Assembly: GCA_902765005.1 (NCBI GenBank)
Contig: CACWYB010000011.1
Location: 34,197 to 98,196 of the forward strand
DNA length: 64,000 bases
Direction of reading: 5' to 3'
DNA from: an uncultured Eubacteriales bacterium
GTDB lineage: Bacteria > Bacillota > Clostridia > Christensenellales > CAG-138
Shown piece after piece: positions 59,933-64,000 of the stretch. The position numbers and the translations under genes were made by a program. Every line of letters starts with the position of its first letter. The stretch's first letter is position 1. Below the pieces are notes generated by a model. That model did no database searches and had not been told where the DNA came from. It saw only the letters and a program-made list of their open reading frames with translations.

Positions 59933-60298
59933 GTGGAACTGCTGACGACCATCACCAACTATATCGCGCAAGCGGGCATCGAATTGTTGGACATCGCCGC
60001 CATGGGCATCCTGCTCTACGGCAGCGGAAAATCCATTTGGATGATGATCCGCCATAAACCTGGCGTCACCCTGTACCTCACCCGATTCATGAACATCGCG
60101 CTCATCGTCATGCTCTGCGCGGAGATCATCCGCCTGGTGCTGATCCGGGAGCCTCTGGAGCTGGCCATCGTGGCGGGCATGGTGGCGCTCCACGGTGCCA
60201 TCTCCTTCCTCATCGCCTGGGAGGTGAACAAGGAGCAAAGCCACGATAAGGCGCGGGGCGAAGAAGAAGCCAAGACCGACGAGGACTTGCTGCTCTAA
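59933..60298 (+). CDS. Small membrane protein, DUF1622-like
   Basis: 121-residue protein with three hydrophobic helices and a charged C-terminus (EVNKEQSHDKARGEEEAKTDEDLLL). GTG 59933 was chosen because GGGGGAGG lies eight bases upstream and downstream of a promoter at 59876-59904; the earlier Met codons precede or overlap the expected transcription start. Topology and length resemble DUF1622, but this is a visual judgement. Function unknown. Confidence 0.6.
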   Translation: MELLTTITNYIAQAGIELLDIAAMGILLYGSGKSIWMMIRHKPGVTLYLTRFMNIALIVMLCAEIIRLVLIREPLELAIVAGMVALHGAISFLIAWEVNKEQSHDKARGEEEAKTDEDLLL

Positions 60299-60412
60299 GG
60301 GCAGGTCCCGCGCCGGCGTTTTCTTTTCATAGGGCTGCTGGGGCAGCAAACGGGGTCTGTTGGAAAACGGGGTTTTTCAGCAGACTTACTACGTAAAAAA
60401 GGAGATCGATCT

Positions 60413-62407
60413 ATGGCAAAGCACCGCACCTACACGGAAAATGACCTGCGCTATCTGAAGATGCTCTCCCGCATGTTTCCCACGGTCCGCGCCGCGGCCA
60501 CGGAGATCATCAACCTGCAGGCCATCATGAACCTGCCCAAGGGCTGCGAGCACTTCATCTCCGATGTCCATGGGGAGCATGAGGCCTTTCTGCACATCCT
60601 CAATTCCTGCTCCGGCGTGGTCCGGGAGCGGCTGGACGAGCTCTTTGCCAACGCCATTCCCCGGGAGGAGCTGAACCAGCTGGCCACCCTCATCTACTAT
60701 CCCCGGGAGAAGCTGGAGCAGCTCAAGCCCCAGATCAGGGACCTGGAGGAATGGTACCGGATCACCATCCATCGGCTGATCCTGCTGGCCCGGGCGACCA
60801 GCGAGCGCTACACCCGCTCCAAGGTCCGCAAGGCCCTGCCTCCGGATTTTGCGTACATCCTGGATGAGCTCCTCTACACCCACGGGGAGGACCTGGACAA
60901 GCGGGACTATTTCGAGAACATCATCGCCACGGTCATCGCCATCGGCCAGGCCCCGGATCTGATTGCCGCCATATGCGAGCTCATCAAGTGGGCGGCGGTG
61001 GACCGGCTCCACCTGGTGGGGGATATCTTCGACCGGGGCCCCCGGGCGGACATCATCCTGGACGCCCTTTTGAAGCACCACAGCGTGGACATCCAGTGGG
61101 GCAACCACGACATCCTCTGGATGGGCGCCGCCTCCGGCAGCCGGACCCTGGTGGCCACGGTCCTTTCCAACTCCATCCACTACAACAACCTGGAGGTGGT
61201 GGAAACGGGCTACGGCATCTCCCTTCGGCCCTTGTCCGTCTTCGCCAACGAGGTGTACAAGAATTCCGACGTGTCCCGGTTCGCCGTGAAGCTCACCGGG
61301 GACGACGCCCTGGGCGTTTCCGAGAAGGACAAGCTCCTGTCCGCCCGGATGCACAAGGCCATCACCGTGATCCTCTTCAAGCTGGAGGGGCAGAAGATCC
61401 TTCGGCACCCGGAGTACGGCATGGAGGATAGGCTCCTGCTGGACAAGATCGACTACGAGAACAAATCCATCACCATCAACGGCACAACCTGGCCCCTGGA
61501 GGACGTGGACTTCCCCACCGTGGACCCCAAGGACCCCTATGCCCTCACCCCGGAGGAGAGCGCGGTCATCGACCAGCTCACCGCCTCCTTCCTCAACAGC
61601 GAGAAGCTCCAGCGCCACGTGCGCTTCCTCTATTCCAAGGGGAGCCTGTATAAGATCTACAACGGCAACCTGCTCTTCCACGGCTGCATCCCCATGGATA
61701 AGGAGGGCAACTTCCTCTCCTTCAACCTGGACGGGGTGGAGCGCACCGGCAAGGATTTCCTGGACTTCGCCGACAACGCCGCCCGCCGGGCCTACTACTA
61801 CAAGATGGGCACCCCGGAGCGGGAGCTGGGCATGGACTTCCTCTGGTTCCTCTGGGCCGGCCGCAACAGCCCCATCTTCGGCAAGGACAGGATGACCACC
61901 TTCGAGCGTCGGCTCATCCGGGACGAAGCCTCCTGGACCGAGGCCAAGAACCCCTATTATGTCCTCTATGAGCGGTACGACGTGTGCGATAGGATCCTCA
62001 AGGAATTCGGCCTGGAGGGCCCCCACTGCCACATCATCAACGGCCATGTGCCCGTGAAGGCCAAGAAGGGGGAAAGCCCCCTGAAGGCCGGCGGCAAGCT
62101 CATCGTCATCGACGGCGGGTTCTGCAAGGCCTATCAGTCCACCTCCGGCATCGCCGGCTACACCCTGATCTACACCTCCTACAGCTACCGGATCGTGGCC
62201 CATCAGCCCTTCGTAGGGCAGAAGCGGGCCATTGCGGAGAACTTCGACATCTCCTCCTCCACGGACGTGTTCGAGCCCCTGGAGACCCGCCGCAAGATCA
62301 GGGAGACGGACACGGGCCGGGAGCTCCAGCGCCAGGTGGACGACCTCATGCTCCTGCTGGACGCCTATCGGGACGGCGTGGTGGCCGAGGATCACAAGAG
62401 CAAATAA
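60413..62407 (+). CDS. fbp: Fructose-1,6-bisphosphatase, class III
   Basis: 664-residue class III FBPase of Firmicutes with a metallophosphoesterase core: FISDVHGEHEAFLHIL, GDIFDRGPRAD and WGNHDILWMG supply the metal ligands, and INGHVPVKAKKGE lies near the C-terminal end. It hydrolyses fructose 1,6-bisphosphate for gluconeogenesis, which suits growth on organic acids and amino acids. AAAAAAGGAGATCG precedes ATG 60413. Hairpin repeat D follows directly. Confidence 0.96.
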   Translation: MAKHRTYTENDLRYLKMLSRMFPTVRAAATEIINLQAIMNLPKGCEHFISDVHGEHEAFLHILNSCSGVVRERLDELFANAIPREELNQLATLIYYPREKLEQLKPQIRDLEEWYRITIHRLILLARATSERYTRSKVRKALPPDFAYILDELLYTHGEDLDKRDYFENIIATVIAIGQAPDLIAAICELIKWAAVDRLHLVGDIFDRGPRADIILDALLKHHSVDIQWGNHDILWMGAASGSRTLVATVLSNSIHYNNLEVVETGYGISLRPLSVFANEVYKNSDVSRFAVKLTGDDALGVSEKDKLLSARMHKAITVILFKLEGQKILRHPEYGMEDRLLLDKIDYENKSITINGTTWPLEDVDFPTVDPKDPYALTPEESAVIDQLTASFLNSEKLQRHVRFLYSKGSLYKIYNGNLLFHGCIPMDKEGNFLSFNLDGVERTGKDFLDFADNAARRAYYYKMGTPERELGMDFLWFLWAGRNSPIFGKDRMTTFERRLIRDEASWTEAKNPYYVLYERYDVCDRILKEFGLEGPHCHIINGHVPVKAKKGESPLKAGGKLIVIDGGFCKAYQSTSGIAGYTLIYTSYSYRIVAHQPFVGQKRAIAENFDISSSTDVFEPLETRRKIRETDTGRELQRQVDDLMLLLDAYRDGVVAEDHKSK

Positions 62408-62410
62408 GGG

Positions 62411-62571
62411 ATAACGGTGATCTTTTGCCGCTTTTTCTCTTTAGGCTAAAAGAGAAAAAGCGGCGGAAAAAGAGAAATCAAGAAGGGAATGATGGGCGAT
62501 GCACGCAGGCATCTTCCCCTTCTTAAAAGTTCTTTTGGCCCTTTTCTTTCAAGAAAAGGGTCGGGCTTTCA
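62411..62571 (+). repeat. Dispersed intergenic hairpin repeat, copy D
   Basis: Left hairpin GCCGCTTTTTCTCTTT/AAAGAGAAAAAGCGGC-type (62427-62464), weak middle pairing AAGAAGGG/CCCCTTCTT, and right hairpin CCCTTTTCTT/AAGAAAAGGG (62539-62560) followed by TCGGGCTTTC, which also ends reversed copy A. It lies between convergent fbp and spoVAC. Confidence 0.8.
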
Positions 62572-63009
62572 ATAAATTCCTATTAAATACAATATCAACC
62601 CATACACCACGCTGGAACCGATCCCGTACACCAGCACGGGGCCGGCGATCTGGAAGAGCTTGGCGGCGGTACCGGTGATGAGCCCCTCCGCCCGAAACTC
62701 CATGGCCGGGGAAACGATGGAGTTGGCGAACCCGGTGATGGGCACCACGGTCCCCGCCCCGGCGAAGCTGGCAATCCGGTCGAACACCCCCAGGGCCGTG
62801 AGCAGCCCCGCCAGGAAGATGAGCGTTAGGGAGCACACCGTCCCCGCCTGCTCCCTGTCCAGGTGCAGATACAGCCGGCCCGCCTGGGCGATGAGTTCCC
62901 CCAGGCAGCAGATGCCTCCGCCCACGGCAAAGGCCCGCAGACACATGAGCCCGGTCCTGGACCGGGGCATCAGCGCCTTCACCCGCCGCTGATAGTCTCG
63001 CTCCGTCAT
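62569..63009 (-). CDS. spoVAC: Stage V sporulation protein AC
   Basis: 146-residue membrane protein with four or five helices and the SpoVAC signature FAGAGTVVPITGFANSIVSPAMEF. It is the mechanosensitive-type pore subunit of the dipicolinate channel. The start is ATG 63009 behind GGGAGGAACGG. It is translationally coupled (ATGA) to a small upstream membrane protein rather than to spoVAD, which is about 20 kb away at 42251. Confidence 0.92.
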   Translation of the reverse strand: MTERDYQRRVKALMPRSRTGLMCLRAFAVGGGICCLGELIAQAGRLYLHLDREQAGTVCSLTLIFLAGLLTALGVFDRIASFAGAGTVVPITGFANSIVSPAMEFRAEGLITGTAAKLFQIAGPVLVYGIGSSVVYGLILYLIGIY

Positions 63010-63278
63010 GACCGTTCCTCCCGCCGGAAGCCCTCCCGCCGCCGGATCTCCCGATCGGCGGGGCACTGCCGGCTGACGCCCGCCAGGTCCGTGGGGTAGA
63101 ACCGGGTGCGTCCGGGGGCCGGTCCGGAGGGGGAGGGGAAATAGTTCGTTCTGTTCACGCTGTAGAGCCCCTGGCCGCTGGGCGCCTTCTCCCGCCTGAG
63201 TAGCGGCAGCACCAGCGCCATGCCGATGCTCAGCAGCAGCAGTCCCAGCAGCAGATACAGGCAGGTGGATCGGGTCAA
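63006..63278 (-). CDS. Small single-pass membrane protein upstream of spoVAC (TTG start)
   Basis: 90-residue protein predicted from TTG 63278, eight bases after GGAGG on the minus strand. One transmembrane helix (YLLLGLLLLSIGMALVLPLL) is followed by a basic, Pro/Gly-rich tail with GLYSVNRTNYFPSPSG and GRTRFYPTDLAGVSRQ. Its stop overlaps the spoVAC start. I do not recognise the family. An ATG also follows the same ribosome binding site but opens a frame without hydrophobic character. Confidence 0.5.
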   Translation of the reverse strand: MTRSTCLYLLLGLLLLSIGMALVLPLLRREKAPSGQGLYSVNRTNYFPSPSGPAPGRTRFYPTDLAGVSRQCPADREIRRREGFRREERS

Positions 63279-63375
63279 GGGCCATGCCTCCTTTTTCGTT
63301 TCTCTCTGGCAAAAGCATGCGCCGCTTTGCCCGGAAATATACAGAAAAAAACCGCAAAAACCCGCAAAAAACGGC

Positions 63376-63404
63376 TTGACAAGAAGGGACTGCTTTGTTA
63401 ATAT
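63376..63404 (+). promoter_or_regulatory. Promoter of rplM-rpsI
   Basis: TTGACA (63376-63381), a 17-base spacer and TAATAT (63399-63404). Confidence 0.8.
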
Positions 63405-63410
63405 ATTCGA

Positions 63411-63497
63411 GTGCCTATTGGGTGAAGTGCGGCACAAGCCCCGCCAGCGCTTGATCTACAGGGCAGCAAGTATCAATATTTCATTGGAGGAATCGCC
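63411..63497 (+). promoter_or_regulatory. Probable L13 leader RNA
   Basis: The 87-base untranslated region between the promoter and rplM is foldable and in the position of the known L13 autoregulatory leader of Firmicutes. It ends in TTGGAGGAATCGCC before the ATG. Assigned by position, not by a model score. Confidence 0.45.
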
Positions 63498-63904
63498 ATG
63501 AAGACCTATATGGCAAAGGGCGAAACCGTTGAGCGTAAGTGGTACGTGGTGGATGCGACGGACATGATCCTTGGCCGTCCAGAGGTAAGAACAAGCCCAT
63601 CTTCACCCCCCATGTGGACACCGGCGACTGCGTCATCATCGTCAACGCCGACAAGGTCCGCCTGACCGGGAACAAGCTGGCCGAGAAGACCCATATCCAT
63701 CACACCGGGTATCCCGGCGGCATCAAGGAGATCACCTACGGTGAGCTGCTCGCCAAGAAGCCCGAGTTCGCAGTGTATGAGTCCATTCGCCGCATGATGC
63801 CCAAGGGACCCCTGGGCCGCAAGATGCTCAAGAAGCTGCGCGTCTATGCCGGACCCACCCACAACCACGAGGCCCAGCAGCCCGAAGTGCTTGTGCTCAA
63901 GTAA
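63498..63904 (+). pseudogene. rplM: Ribosomal protein L13 gene, frameshifted by a short deletion
   Basis: The N-terminus [27 protein letters not shown] is normal L13, as is everything from [15 protein letters not shown] to the stop at 63904, but the two parts are in different frames. The conserved ten-residue link (LAxxVAxxLR) between LGR and GKNKP is represented by only five bases at 63579-63583, so about 25 bases are missing. Because L13 is essential, a consensus error is the simplest explanation. rpsI follows 15 bases downstream as usual. Confidence 0.85.
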
Positions 63905-63919
63905 GGAGGAAAAACGACT

Positions 63920-64000
63920 ATGGCAAAAACCGCTTTCATCGCCACCGGGCGTCGTAAGAAGTCCGTTGCCCGCGTCCGTTTGGTCCCCGGCACCGGCACC
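63920..64000 (+). CDS. rpsI: Ribosomal protein S9, 5' end
   Basis: The first 27 codons of S9 (MAKTAFIATGRRKKSVARVRL...) behind AAGGAGGAAAA, cut by the right window edge. It is in the standard rplM-rpsI operon order. The conserved GRRKxSxARVRL motif confirms the assignment. Confidence 0.95.
   Translation, partial: MAKTAFIATGRRKKSVARVRLVPGTGT

Overview
The window looks like part of the chromosome of a GC-rich, anaerobic, spore-forming member of the Clostridia, probably an Oscillospiraceae-type gut bacterium. The evidence is the spoVA germination-channel genes, lysine 5,6-aminomutase, class III fructose-1,6-bisphosphatase, FeoAB, reverse rubrerythrin, a YolD/Y-family polymerase pair, many TTGACA/TATAAT-type promoters and Gly-Gly-rich ribosome binding sites. 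The genus cannot be fixed from sequence reading alone.

Layout. 1-2.1 kb: end of a lysine-fermentation locus (kamD', kamE, DUF3842). 2.1-12 kb: an ECF transporter S component behind an attenuator-like leader, a repeat-rich lipoprotein, a zinc-ribbon/TPM pair, an Asp/Glu racemase, and a DUF5058/membrane protein/M20 hydrolase module. 12-13 kb: a 6S-like RNA, dCMP deaminase and tRNA-Arg(ACG). 13-20.5 kb: an AraC regulator divergent from a uronate operon (uxuB-type reductase, a broken PfkB kinase, 6-phosphogluconate dehydrogenase, a LarA-type epimerase, uxaC). 20.5-36.8 kb: a large carboxylate or acid-sugar locus with YhcH, MFS, cyclase, PanE-like reductase, five paralogous PEP mutase/isocitrate lyase-superfamily proteins, an amidohydrolase, a complete Liv-type ABC transporter, an enolase-superfamily dehydratase and a cupin. 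36.9-39.6 kb: a LacI regulator and uxaE (tagaturonate epimerase). 39.8-64 kb: mostly housekeeping (PlsC-like, RadC, spoVAD/AE, Y-polymerase, rubrerythrin, proC, VanW protein, trmL, rpmB, feoAB, fbp, spoVAC, rplM-rpsI), interrupted at 51.3-53.6 kb by an AT-richer GT-C-like membrane protein flanked by two copies of the proC 3' end.

How the genes may work together. UxaC, UxaE and UxuB would turn glucuronate and galacturonate into D-mannonate. No UxuA mannonate dehydratase is seen in the operon. A LarA-type epimerase with all catalytic His/Lys positions and a 6-phosphogluconate dehydrogenase sit there instead, which suggests mannonate -> gluconate -> 6-phosphogluconate -> ribulose 5-phosphate. 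A LacI protein at 36.9 kb and near-palindromic sites related to TGCAATCGATTGCA in front of several of these operons tie the uronate genes and the PEP mutase-type cluster together.

Sequence integrity. Three genes (the kinase, rpmB, rplM) carry internal deletions. Two of them are ribosomal protein genes that are normally essential or nearly so, so assembly or consensus error must be considered. Four copies of an intergenic hairpin-rich repeat (about 105-160 bp) occur in the window.
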